A DNA stretch of 64,000 nt from VBDM01 sp963699535 (GTDB taxonomy: Bacteria > Pseudomonadota > Gammaproteobacteria > Burkholderiales > SG8-39). The notes under the pieces are model-generated. The model was not told the DNA's origin. It ran no database searches and was given only the letters and a program-made list of their open reading frames with translations. The position numbers and the translations under genes are program-made. The stretch spans positions 1 through 64,000 of the forward strand of contig CAVOUJ010000017.1 in the NCBI GenBank assembly GCA_963699535.1, given 5' to 3'. Within the stretch, counting starts at the first letter, position 1, and every line of letters begins with the position of its first letter. Of this stretch, positions 53,889 to 62,714 are shown one piece after another.

Positions 53889-54752
53889 CTAGAGCGCGGC
53901 GCGCGCCGGCGCGCCCGAGCCCTTGATCTGCGTGCGGTGCATCACGCGGCGCGACTTGGGATCGAAGGCGTCGCGGCGGTGCATGGTGGTGCGGTTGTCC
54001 CAGAGCACGAGGTCGCCGAGCGCCCAGCGGTGCTTGTACACCGCAGCGTCGACGTAGGACCAGACCTCGTCGAGCAGACGTTCGGATTCTTCGAGCGGCA
54101 GGCCCATGACGTAGGCGTTCCGCCTGCGGCCGAGGTACAGGGCGGCATCGCCCGACACCGGATGGCGGATCACCATGGGGTGCGGCGCGCCGACCGAGGT
54201 CCGGGGGTCGTTCGAAGGGGCGAGGCCCTTGCGCACGTTGCCCCCGGAGTCGTAGGTGCCGTCGTGCTTGACGTCGAGGTTCCGGATCCGCTCGACCAGG
54301 CTGCGCGGCATCTTCGCGAGCGCCGCCTTCATGCCGCAGAACCAGGTGTCGCCGCCCTGCCCGGGTATCTCGAGCGAATAGAGCATCGAGGCGTCGGGCG
54401 GCCGGGCGAGGTAGCTCATGTCGGTGTGCCACGCCGCCTCGCCGTCCCCGAGCGCGCCGATCGGCTCGCCCTCGTCGTCCAGCACGTTCGAGATCACGTA
54501 GATGTCGGGATAGCCCGCGGGCGACCTGCGCCCGGCGCCCTGGTTGGGCGGCGGATCGAGCGCGCCGAAGTGCCGGGAGAACGCGAGCAGATCGGCGTCG
54601 CTCAGTGTCTGATTGCGAAAGACCAGAACGTCGTGCTTGTACCACGCGCTCTTGATCGCCTCGATCTGCGTCCCGGTTGCGTTCGCCAAGTCGACGCCCC
54701 TCACCTCGGCGCCGACCGTCCCGGTGGGAATGACTTCGGAAGAAACGGCCAT
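53889..54752 (-). CDS. TauD/TfdA-family Fe(II)/2-oxoglutarate dioxygenase
   Basis: 287 residues. The N-terminus GAEVRGVDLANATGTQIEAI is typical of the family. The iron-binding H-x-D is in EAAWHTDMSYLARPPDASML and the distal His plus the 2-oxoglutarate Arg lie in LVLWDNRTTMHRRDAFDPKS, RRVMHRTQIKG. Substrate selectivity (taurine, 2,4-D or another) is not evident. It is divergent from nothing functional upstream: the gap at 54753-54915 contains a decayed gamma-glutamyltransferase tail. Confidence 0.93.
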   Translation of the reverse strand: MAVSSEVIPTGTVGAEVRGVDLANATGTQIEAIKSAWYKHDVLVFRNQTLSDADLLAFSRHFGALDPPPNQGAGRRSPAGYPDIYVISNVLDDEGEPIGALGDGEAAWHTDMSYLARPPDASMLYSLEIPGQGGDTWFCGMKAALAKMPRSLVERIRNLDVKHDGTYDSGGNVRKGLAPSNDPRTSVGAPHPMVIRHPVSGDAALYLGRRRNAYVMGLPLEESERLLDEVWSYVDAAVYKHRWALGDLVLWDNRTTMHRRDAFDPKSRRVMHRTQIKGSGAPARAAL

Positions 54753-54817
54753 TCCGGAAGTTTACTCTAGCGCCTGCGATAGTCGGTAGAGCGCGGTGGA
54801 GGGGGCGGCGGCGGGCA

Positions 54818-54894
54818 CTCGCCCAAGGCAACGCCCTCTCTCCGCGAATCCGCCCCGCCCGACCAGCCTTGGGGGCTCGCACGATGTCCCGCAG
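54818..54894 (-). pseudogene. Vestigial C-terminus of a gamma-glutamyltransferase
   Basis: Read on the minus strand this 77-bp stretch encodes LRDIVRAP, then after a one-base slip in the CCCCC run QGWSGGADSRREGVALGE. The intact ggt at the right edge ends HGIVRTSEGWTGGADSRREGVALGE. The two share about 72% of bases over 69 aligned positions, and most differences are synonymous. The normal stop TGA reads TGC here, so the frame runs on 14 codons. Only the last 25 or so codons are left; the upstream coding sequence is replaced by the end of the ferredoxin-domain gene. Confidence 0.7.
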
Positions 54895-54915
54895 GGAGTT
54901 CGCCTCGACAGGCTC

Positions 54916-57121
54916 CTACAGGAACGGCTCCGCGCGCTTCAGCAGCTCGGCGATGCCGGGCTCGTTTGGATTGCGCGGCTTTCCCGGGTGGATGATCGAA
55001 ACCTGGCAGCTCTCCGCCGCCTCCACCAGCTCGCGATAAGTCCCGGCGTTGACGTCCGCAATATAGGCCTGCTTGTTCGCATCGTAGGCAAACATGCGGT
55101 TGTTGAGATTGGTGCACTCGTTGCAGGTCGTGCAGCGTGGCGTCTCGATGTAGGGGTCGTCGGATCGCTTTTCCGGCTCGGCTTCGGCCGCAACCGGCTT
55201 CGCCGCAGGGGCGGCTGCCGGGGCTACGGGCGCTCCCGCGGTCGCGGGCTTCGCTTCGCGCTTCAGGGCTTCGATCTCGTGTTGCTTTTGCTCGTCCCAG
55301 ACTTTCCGTTCCCGCGCGAGCAAGCGCTCCGCCTGCGAGCTGCGAACGCCGGCCAGTTCCTGCAGGCTGTGCCACATCTCGCGGCAGCGGTGCGCGGCCG
55401 CGAGCAGCTTCTCGTCAACCAGCGCGCGCCGCAGCGCGTGCTCGCCGTTGACCATCTGGAGATACGGAACCTTCCCCGCGACGGCCGATGAGTCGCTCCC
55501 GAGGCTGCTGCCGACCGGGACCATGCTTCCGTTCCATTCGGCCCGGGGCACGAGCGCGAAATGCCTCGCATAGCGCGGATCGCACGCGACGAAATCGACG
55601 AAGGTGAACGCCATCTGTTCGCTTACGCTCTGATGGGCCTCGTCCTCGTAGCCGAACTCGTGTACCGGCCAGTCGGTCTCGGGCTGCGGATTGCCGTCGA
55701 GCGCAAAGCGCGTCGCCCAGTCCGGGCCCGCGGCGGGGTCGTAAGTGAACGCCGGGAACGCGCGCGACTGCATGGCGGCGGCGGCGTGGAGATAGGGCGG
55801 CAGCGTCCCGGCGCCGCTCGGGGAACCCGAGAACACGCTGAAAAGGGCGGGCCCCGCAAAGCTGAGCCCGGCGAGTATCCCGCGCCGCGCCCGGTAAAGG
55901 TGGGAGTTGCTCGCCTGCAGCACGTAGGCGTTCCCCAGCCCCATCGCCATCTTGCCGAGTTGCGCCGCGGGAGTGACGAGACTCCGGCGCGCGCGCAGCG
56001 CCGGCTCCTCCAGAACATCGCTCACCTGCACCACGACCTTGATCGGCATCTCGGATGCGAGGATTTCCATCAGGTCGGCGTTCTCGGGGTCGTGCAGGCT
56101 TTCCGATCCGATGCAGACGAGGTAGTCGGGAAACAGGCTCAGGTCCTTGCCTCCCACCGAGCTCTCGTCGAAATCCGAGAAAAACGGATCGTGCGTCGCC
56201 TCCAGGTAGCTCCCCTCGATCTCGAGCTCGGCGATGGCCATCGCTTTGACGAGGCCGATCGTCTGCGGCAGGCGGTTGCGGAACGCCGCCAGCGCTTCCC
56301 TGCAATTCGCGAATGCGCAAGACTTGAGGTCGTCGGGCCAGCCGGCGCCCCGCCGCTCGCCTGACTGGTGCGCCTTCAGCACGGAAAGCACCTGCTCCAC
56401 CCGCTGTCGGCGGCTGTCCGGAAGCGTGTTCTTGCCCGAAACCTGCGCGAGCGTCTTCGACAGCGCCTGGAAGTCGAAGGCCCCCTCCATGCCCGTCCCG
56501 ACCGCGGCTTTGAGCCGGGCCGCGCTCGTGCCCGCGCTCGAGCGGACGAAATCGGCCTGAAGGATGTCCGACAACTTGGCGATGAGCCACTTCAACTCCT
56601 CGTCGAAGCGTTTGAATTTGTGCCGCTGCAAGGCGTGCCAGGCGTGCGTCATGAGACGCGCGGGCAGTTCATAGGTGCAATCGACGACTTCGCCGTCGAC
56701 CTGCAGCGCGGCTCGCGCGCGGTTGAGGCTGCCGGCGAGCGCCGGGTCGGCCGGTGCTCCCGACCCGTTTCGCGGCCAGGTCCCACAGCCGGGACAGGGG
56801 CCCGGTGTCGCCATTCGCGGCCAGCATGCGGATTTCACGCTCGAGGCGCAGCACGTGGCGGCGCGTCGCCTCGCCCTCGATGCCGCGCGGGGCGATCGCC
56901 TGCAGGACGCCGTCGACCAGGACCGAGAGGGACTGGATGCCGGTTTCGTCGGCGCGATCCGCGACCAGAACCAGCGGGAAGTCGTAGCGCAACTGCGTCA
57001 GGTCCCCGAAGCGGGCAAGCAGTCCCGGCCTCAGGTCCAGCCCTTCGGCCGCCTGCAGGCTGGCGCCCATTCGTTTGCCGGTCAGATGGAAGGCAAGGTG
57101 CGCTTGAAGTTCGGTACCCAT
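54916..57121 (-). CDS. Unrecognised ~735-aa protein with C-terminal single-cluster ferredoxin-like domain (one frameshift)
   Basis: The last gene of the Nfn-Kor operon, 7 bp after korB. It starts MGTELQAHLAFHLTGKRMGA. One slip near 56758 sits in a GGG run. Residues 1-600 match no family I can name: long helical stretches (TYELPARLMTHAWHALQRHK) alternate with LSLFPDYLVCIGSESLHDPE, LFSVFSGSPSGAGTLPPYLH and FTFVDFVACDPRYARHFALV. A coiled-coil (about 560-600) and an Ala/Pro linker lead to PYIETPRCTTCNECTNLNNR and ESCQVSIIHPGKPRNPNEPG: three closely spaced Cys plus a fourth about 45 residues on, as in one 4Fe-4S cluster. I infer a dedicated electron carrier or adaptor for KorAB or NfnAB. Confidence 0.75.
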
Positions 57122-57128
57122 GGCGTGA

Positions 57129-58148
57129 TCAATCCGCTGTTCGGTTCGCGCGCGACCGACTCATGGCCGCGCCTCGCGCAGCTTCCTCCTGCGGCCAGAC
57201 CGTGAACTTGTCGAGCTCCGCCTCGAGCCCGCGCTGGATCAGCTCGGGGGTGCGCAGTTGCTTGATCGCGCGCACATCCTCGTAGCAGGGCACGGCGGGA
57301 TTGTGGTACAGGATGCCGACCGGAATCGGATCCTCGGCGGAGGCGATCTCGCGCGCCCGATCGAGGTTCGAGGGGTCGTGCTCCTGCTGGTTCTTGTATA
57401 CCTTGCCGAGCGCGGCGCTCACGTGCAGGCCCTTCTCGTGCGTGAGCAGCAGGATCCGGTTCGGGTCGTTCATCCAGGGGTCCAGCAGATTCGGCAGGAA
57501 CTCCGGACAGCGCTGGATGATGCGCACGAAGGAGCAGCCCTTGTGGTGAAAGGCCCTGGAGATGATGTCGTAGACCAGTTCCGGAATCCAGTCCACCGCC
57601 TGCGCGACGAACGAGACGTTCTGGATCCCCAGCGTGACGGTGAGGGGATTCAAGGCGTCGAGATAGGCGCCGCGCGGCGTGGTCTTGCTCTTCAGCCCCT
57701 TGGGCGTCGTGGGTGAGGCCTGCATCTTGGTGAGGCCGTAGATGTGGTTGTCGTGCACCACCACGGTGAGGTTCATGTTGTAGCGGATGGCGTGCACCCA
57801 GTGGGCGGCGCCGATGCTGCAGCAGTCCCCGTCGCCGGTATTCACGAAGACGTGCAGGTCCGGGCGCGCGAGCCGGATGCCCTCCGCGATCGGCAGCGCC
57901 CGGCCGTGAATGCCGTGAAAACCGTAGGTCTTCATGTAATGCGGAAAGCGGCTCGAGCAGCCGATGCCCGAGACGAACACGGTCTTCTCCGGGCGCAGCT
58001 TCTCGTCGCGGCACAGGCGCTGGACCGCGGTGAGGATGGCGTTGTCGCCGCAGCCGTTGCACCACCGCGGAATGCTGCCCTGGTAGTCCTCGAGGTTGTG
58101 CTCCTCCTCGTACATCCGCATCAGGCATTCATGGGCTCGCGTTGTCAT
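57129..58148 (-). CDS. korB: 2-oxoacid:ferredoxin oxidoreductase beta subunit
   Basis: 339 residues. Start ATG at 58148, two bases downstream of the korA stop. The TPP-binding motif is GDGDCCSIGAAHWVHAIRYN, ending in VVVHDN. Cluster cysteines are in IPRWCNGCGDNAILTAVQRL, VSGIGCSSRFPHYMK and FVRIIQRCPEFLPN. HGRALPIAEGIRLARPDLHV is typical of KorB/PorB. It forms, with KorA, the enzyme that oxidises or reductively makes a 2-oxoacid (2-oxoglutarate or pyruvate) with CoA and ferredoxin. The C-terminus is longer than usual, with PELIQRGLEAELDKFTVWPQ and an RSRANR tail. Confidence 0.92.
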   Translation of the reverse strand: MTTRAHECLMRMYEEEHNLEDYQGSIPRWCNGCGDNAILTAVQRLCRDEKLRPEKTVFVSGIGCSSRFPHYMKTYGFHGIHGRALPIAEGIRLARPDLHVFVNTGDGDCCSIGAAHWVHAIRYNMNLTVVVHDNHIYGLTKMQASPTTPKGLKSKTTPRGAYLDALNPLTVTLGIQNVSFVAQAVDWIPELVYDIISRAFHHKGCSFVRIIQRCPEFLPNLLDPWMNDPNRILLLTHEKGLHVSAALGKVYKNQQEHDPSNLDRAREIASAEDPIPVGILYHNPAVPCYEDVRAIKQLRTPELIQRGLEAELDKFTVWPQEEAARGAAMSRSRANRTAD

Positions 58149-58150
58149 GG

Positions 58151-60070
58151 TCAGCGCTTTCCTTGCACCAGCTTGTTCGAGATCACGCGGTAGATCGCAT
58201 CCGGCTTGATCGGCTGGCCGCGCACCTCGCTCCAGCAATCGACGTCGGCGAGAGTAGCGCGAGCGCAGCATCATGGCGAGCGCGGAGTAACGCCGGTTGC
58301 TTTCGTCGATCAACTCGTCCTCGGGGTTGTCGCACCAGCTCGCCTCGATCGTCATCACCTGCTTGAAGCGCTTCAGGATCTCCTTGATCCCGCCCGGCAT
58401 GGGCTGGAGGAAGCGCAGGTGCAGCGAAGAAACCTTGCGGCCTTCGGCGCGCAGGCGCTCGACCGCCTCCTCGATCGCGCCCTGCGTGCTGCCCCAGCCG
58501 ATCACCAGCAGATCGCCTTCCTCCCCGCCGAACACCGGCGGCGTCTTCAACGTCTTCTGCAGCGCCGCGAGCTTCAGGCTGCGGTGCCGCAGGCTTTCCT
58601 CGTTGATCTCGGGATCGTAGGCGACGTGGGAGAGGCGGTCGTGCGCGAGACCGGTCAGCGTGTGCATGCCGTGCGGCTGGCCGGGCACGAAGCGGCGCGC
58701 GAGACCGGTGAGCGGGTCCCAGTCGTAGGGTTTCGCGCCTTCGGGCACCGGGCTCTGGTCCACGGGGGGCGCGAGCCAGGCTTCGTTGAACGCCGGCCGC
58801 GGGAACGGCTGCTGCGAGGTCGCGAGATTGGCATCCGAGAGCACGACCACCACCATGTTGAACGTCTCGGCGATCTTGCGCGCGGTGATGATCGAATAGA
58901 AGCAGTCTTCGATGCTGCTCGGGGCCATCACCACCTTGGGCGCGTCGCCGTGGCTGCCGAAGCAGGCGGCAAGCAGGTCGCCTTGCTCGGCCTTGGTCGG
59001 CTGGCCGGTGCTCGGCCCCCCGCGCTGCACGTTGACCACCACCAGCGGGATCTCGCACATCACGGCAAGGCCGATCGCCTCCTGCTTGAGCGAATAGCCC
59101 GGGCCGGAGGTGATGGTGACCGCGCACTTGCCGGCATAGGAGGCCCCGATGGCGAAAGCGCAGGCGGCGATCTCGTCCTCCGCCTGGTGCACGACGCCGC
59201 CCACCTTCTCGAACACTTCGCTCAGGTAGTGCGACGCCGAGGTCGCCGGCGTGATGGGATACATCGCGCACACCTCCATCCCCGAAGCGAGGACCCCGAG
59301 GGCGAGCGCGGTGTTGCCGTTGACCACGATCTGCGCCTCCTTCGCGCGGGTCGCGGGGATGCGGTACTTGAAATCGAGATGGGTTTCGGCCCACTGGTAG
59401 CCGGCTTCGAGCAGCGCCACGTTGGCCTTGATCACCTTTTCTTCCTTCTTGCCGAAGATGAACGCGATCTGCTCGCGGGCGAGCTGCAGGTCGAGGCTGT
59501 AGAGGTTGCAGAGCATCCCGAGCACGAACATGTTCTTGCCGCGGCGCGGATCGGAGACGAGCGTCTTGCACTCGCGCTCCATCGGGATCTCGCGCACGTC
59601 GTAGCCGTCCTTGACCAGCCGGTCGAAGGTTTCACGGTAGGCGGCGGCGATCTTCGCGTCCGGGTGCTCGCGCCACATGCTCTCGAGCAGGATGAGTGCA
59701 GCCGGGCTTCAACTCGCGGTCGCGCACGCGCCCGAGCAGCACCTGCTCGTTGAAGGCGACCACCAGGTCGGCCTCGTTGCCGCCGTTGGTGACGCGGCGC
59801 GAACCGATGCGGACCCGGTTGCCGCTCGCGCCGGCGATGCTGCGCGCCGGCGGCTGGATCTCGGCGGGAATGATCTCGACGGTCCAGATCCCGTTGCCCA
59901 TGCGCGCGGCGATCGCGCCGAAGGACTGCCCGCAGCGCTGCGCGCCTTCCCCCGAATCGCTGACGATCTCGATGACGTGCTCGGCGAGCGTCGTGGCCGG
60001 CTTCGCACCCGCCAGCACGTTTGCCAGCCCGGGTTCCGGTGGTGGGATCCAGTGCGGTCGTCTCGTTCAT
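58151..60070 (-). CDS. korA: 2-oxoacid:ferredoxin oxidoreductase alpha subunit, gamma-alpha fusion (three frameshifts)
   Basis: About 640 codons. The N-terminal gamma domain (residues 1-190: SFGAIAARMGNGIWTVEIIP, RRVTNGGNEADLVVAFNEQV) is joined to the alpha domain, which starts at VVNGNTALALGVLASGMEVC and has YPITPATSASHYLSEVFEK and CAVTITSGPGYSLKQEAIGL. Frame slips lie near 60025, 59690 and 58250. The true C-terminus is in the third frame (ADVDCWSEVRGQPIKPDAIY, RVISNKLVQGKR) and stops at 58151. Without correction korA appears fused to korB. The gamma-alpha fused form is that of KorA in Thauera-type and many aerobic/microaerobic bacteria. Confidence 0.9.
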
Positions 60071-60112
60071 AGTCAGTTTGTCATCCTAGTGTCGCCGCCG
60101 GACGCCGCCCGC

Positions 60113-61615
60113 TCAGGCGAGGTGCACGCGCGCGAAGGTTTTCTCCGCAGGATCGATGCCGAACAGGGTTCCTTCACTGCCCGCGCGCTCCGGCAGGTAC
60201 ACCGACTCCGTATCCCGGATGCCGAGCCAGGCCTTCATGCTGCGGGCGGCCTTGCGCCCGGCACCCATCGCCTCGATCACGGTGGCGGCGCCGGTCACGA
60301 TGTCGCCGCCCGCGAAGACGCCGGCCATCGAGGTCGCGAGGTTCCCGTCCACCTCGATGTAGCCGCGGCGGTTCAATTTCAGCTTCGACGTTTGCCCGAT
60401 GATCGGATTGGCGTGGGTGCCGATGGCGATCACCACCGTGTCGGTCTCGAATTCGAACTCGCTCCCCGGGACCGGCACCGGGCCGCGCCGCCCGGATTCG
60501 TCCGGCTCGCCGAGCTCCATGCGGATGCAGCGCATCCCGCGCACGTTGCCCTTGCCGTCGTCGAGGATCTCGACCGGGTTGGTGAGCCAGTGGAATTCGA
60601 TGCCTTCCTCCTCCGCGTGGTGCACTTCCTCGACCCGCGCCGGGCTCTCGGCCTTCGTGCGGCGATAGATGCAGGTGACCTTCTCGGAGCCGAGCCGCTT
60701 GCACACGCGCATCGCGTCCATCGCCGTGTTGCCGGCGCCGATCACCGCCACGCGCCGCCCGAGCGGCAGGGGCGTGTCATGGCCCGGATCGCGCGCGCGC
60801 ATCATGTTGCAGCGGGTGAGCAGCTCGTTCGCCGAGAGCACGTTGTTGAGCGAATCGCCCGGGATGCCCATGAATCTCGGGTAGCCCGCGCCGGTGCCGA
60901 TGAAGACGGCATCGAATCCCATCTCGCCGATCATCTGCTCGATCGTGAACAGCCGCCCGACCAGCGTGTTGCATTCGAACCGGACTCCGAGCTTTTTCAG
61001 GTTTTCGATTTCGGCGTCGACCACCGCGTTGGGCAAACGGAAATCGGGAATGCCGTAGCGCAGCACCCCGCCGGGAACGTGAAAAGCCTCGAATACCGTG
61101 ACCTCGCAGCCGGCCTTGGCCATGTCGGCCGCGCACGCCATCCCGGCCGGGCCCGAGCCGACGATCCCGACCCGGAAGCCGCTCGGCTCGATGTAGGGGA
61201 CGTTGCTCCAGCCCTCCTTGATCGCCATGTCGCCGACAAAGCGCTCGAGGCGTCCGATCGCGACCGGCTCGAGGTTCTCGCCGACAGGGCACGGGCCCTC
61301 GCACTGCGTCTCCTGCGGGCAGACGCGGCCGCACACCGAGGCGAGCAGGTTGGCGTCGGTGATGACGCCGTAGGCACCGCGAAAGTCCTTCTCTCCGATC
61401 TTGCGGATGAAGCCGGGGATGTCGATGCTGACCGGGCAGCCCTCGACGCAGGCCGGGTCCGGACAAAACAGGCAGCGTTCGGACTCGCGCAGCGCATCTT
61501 CGACGCTGAAAGCGCAGGTCACTTCGGCGAAATTTGTCGCGCGCTCGCGGGGATCCTGCTCGCGCGCGCGCGTGCGTTCCTGCGGTATCGACCGTATGGT
61601 CCGTTTCTTCGCCAT
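60113..61615 (-). CDS. nfnB: NADPH-dependent glutamate synthase small-chain-like / NfnB subunit
   Basis: 500 residues from the ATG at 61615. The N-terminal domain has two 4Fe-4S sites (ESERCLFCPDPACVEGCPVS and CGRVCPQETQCEGPCPVGEN). FAD is bound in GIVGSGPAGMACAADMAKAG and NADP in VAVIGAGNTAMDAMRVCKRL; the C-terminal FAD motif is SMAGVFAGGDIVTGAATVIE. It is homologous to GltD and to the large subunit of NfnAB and SudA. NfnA directly upstream and korAB downstream argue for the ferredoxin:NADP role rather than glutamate synthesis. It lies 43 bp upstream of korA. Confidence 0.88.
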   Translation of the reverse strand: MAKKRTIRSIPQERTRAREQDPRERATNFAEVTCAFSVEDALRESERCLFCPDPACVEGCPVSIDIPGFIRKIGEKDFRGAYGVITDANLLASVCGRVCPQETQCEGPCPVGENLEPVAIGRLERFVGDMAIKEGWSNVPYIEPSGFRVGIVGSGPAGMACAADMAKAGCEVTVFEAFHVPGGVLRYGIPDFRLPNAVVDAEIENLKKLGVRFECNTLVGRLFTIEQMIGEMGFDAVFIGTGAGYPRFMGIPGDSLNNVLSANELLTRCNMMRARDPGHDTPLPLGRRVAVIGAGNTAMDAMRVCKRLGSEKVTCIYRRTKAESPARVEEVHHAEEEGIEFHWLTNPVEILDDGKGNVRGMRCIRMELGEPDESGRRGPVPVPGSEFEFETDTVVIAIGTHANPIIGQTSKLKLNRRGYIEVDGNLATSMAGVFAGGDIVTGAATVIEAMGAGRKAARSMKAWLGIRDTESVYLPERAGSEGTLFGIDPAEKTFARVHLA

Positions 61616-61616
61616 C

Positions 61617-62549
61617 CTAGCCGCCTCGCACTTCCTCAAATGGATCGGGCAGCACAAGCGCCTCGCCCGCCGGGGGCTGCGGCGGGATCTTCATCCGGCA
61701 GCTTTCCGACCAGCGCTCGAGCGCCGCTTTTTCCTCGGCCGCAAAGCGCCTGAGCCGCGTCGTGAGATCCTCGAAATCGACCTGATGGCCGTCGAAGTCC
61801 GGACCGTCGACGCAGGCGAACTTCACCTCGCCGCCGATCCGTACGCGGCAGCCACCGCACATCCCGGTGCCGTCGACCATCACCGGGTTGAGACTCACCA
61901 CCGTCTTGATTTTGTGGGGGCGCGTTTCCTCGGCGCAGGCCTTCATCATCACCGGCGGGCCGATGGCGATCACCTCGCCGATGTCCGGATGCTTGGCGAT
62001 CGCGCGCTTGATGCCTTCGGTCACCGGCCCCCTCACGCCCACCGAGCCATCGTCGGTGCACACGATCAGCTCGTCGCAGCAGCCGCGGAACTTGTCCTCC
62101 CAGAAGATCAGCTTCCAGGAGCGAAAACCGATCACCCCGATCACGTACGCGCCCGCCTCCTTGAAACCGCGCGCCTGGGGAAACACCGGCGCGACTCCGA
62201 GGCCCCCCCCGACGCACATGACCTTCTTCGCGTTGCTCAAATGACTCGGGACGCCCATCGGTCCGACCAGCGCATGGAGCAAGCTACCGGCCTTGCAGTG
62301 CTGCTGCATCTCCCGGGTAGTCTTACCGACCGCCTGGATCACGAGGGTTATCGTGCCCTTACCGCGGTCAAAGTCCGCAATGGTGAGCGGGATGCGCTCG
62401 CCCTCGGCGTGGGACATGATGATGACGAACTGGCCCGGCCGCGCGGCTTTTGCCATCAGCGGATGGCGGACTTCGAGCAGGAAGGTGACGTCCGAGAAGT
62501 CCTCTCGCGCCACGATCTCGAAACTTGCGGCTTTTCCTGTCCCGGGCAT
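61617..62549 (-). CDS. nfnA: Ferredoxin-NADP reductase-type FAD/NAD-binding protein, NfnA/SudB-like
   Basis: 310 residues. The FAD domain (ARPGQFVIIMSHAEGERIPL) and NAD domain (KKVMCVGGGLGVAPVFPQAR) precede a [2Fe-2S] region: VDGTGMCGGCRVRIGGEVKF, ACVDGPDFDGHQVDFEDL. Homologous to the small subunit of the electron-bifurcating NfnAB and of sulfide dehydrogenase SudAB, and to PyrK. The C-terminus is longer than in Nfn (EEKAALERWSESCRMKIPPQ). It is the first gene of the operon; an FNR-like site lies 74-87 bp upstream. Confidence 0.88.
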   Translation of the reverse strand: MPGTGKAASFEIVAREDFSDVTFLLEVRHPLMAKAARPGQFVIIMSHAEGERIPLTIADFDRGKGTITLVIQAVGKTTREMQQHCKAGSLLHALVGPMGVPSHLSNAKKVMCVGGGLGVAPVFPQARGFKEAGAYVIGVIGFRSWKLIFWEDKFRGCCDELIVCTDDGSVGVRGPVTEGIKRAIAKHPDIGEVIAIGPPVMMKACAEETRPHKIKTVVSLNPVMVDGTGMCGGCRVRIGGEVKFACVDGPDFDGHQVDFEDLTTRLRRFAAEEKAALERWSESCRMKIPPQPPAGEALVLPDPFEEVRGG

Positions 62550-62622
62550 CGATGATGCCCGCGCGCCTGACCGGCCCGCGGGAACCGTTTCGGCAATCTT
62601 CTGGTATCAGGGGGGCTCCGAT

Positions 62623-62636
62623 TTGATCTAGCTCAA
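62623..62636. promoter_or_regulatory. FNR/Anr-like box upstream of nfnA
   Basis: TTGAT-CTAG-CTCAA matches 9 of 10 specified bases of the FNR consensus TTGAT-N4-ATCAA. It is centred 80 bp upstream of the nfnA start. A transcription start about 41 bp from its centre (near 62588) would leave a 39-base leader, with AAGATT at the -10 position, a weak hexamer that would suit activator dependence. Control by low oxygen would fit an operon of oxygen-sensitive Fe-S enzymes. The rest of 62550-62714 contains no gene. Confidence 0.5.
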
Positions 62637-62714
62637 GAAACCCCCAAGTCTCCCTCCGGCTAACCCATGAAACCGCGCGGAATTCCGCCTGGCGTTGCAG
62701 TTGTCGACGGACCT

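Noticed and set aside
52722..54770. 682-residue plus-strand open frame
   Set aside because: Its first part is a frame-shifted reading of the peroxiredoxin and Bug genes; the rest is antisense to the TauD-type gene and has shadow composition.
57129..59678. Single KorA-KorB fusion protein of about 849 residues
   Set aside because: The apparent fusion arises from a frame slip near 58250. The conserved KorA C-terminus and its stop at 58151, plus a normal KorB ATG at 58148, lie in other frames.
58206..59753. 515-residue plus-strand open frame
   Set aside because: Antisense to korA, His/Arg/Asp-rich without motifs, as expected of the opposite strand of a GC-rich gene.
60113..61615. nfnB as the small subunit of glutamate synthase (gltD)
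   Set aside because: The only GltB-like protein here (12.6-14.1 kb) is a distant stand-alone type, while nfnA and korAB are immediate neighbours, so the ferredoxin:NADP role is favoured.
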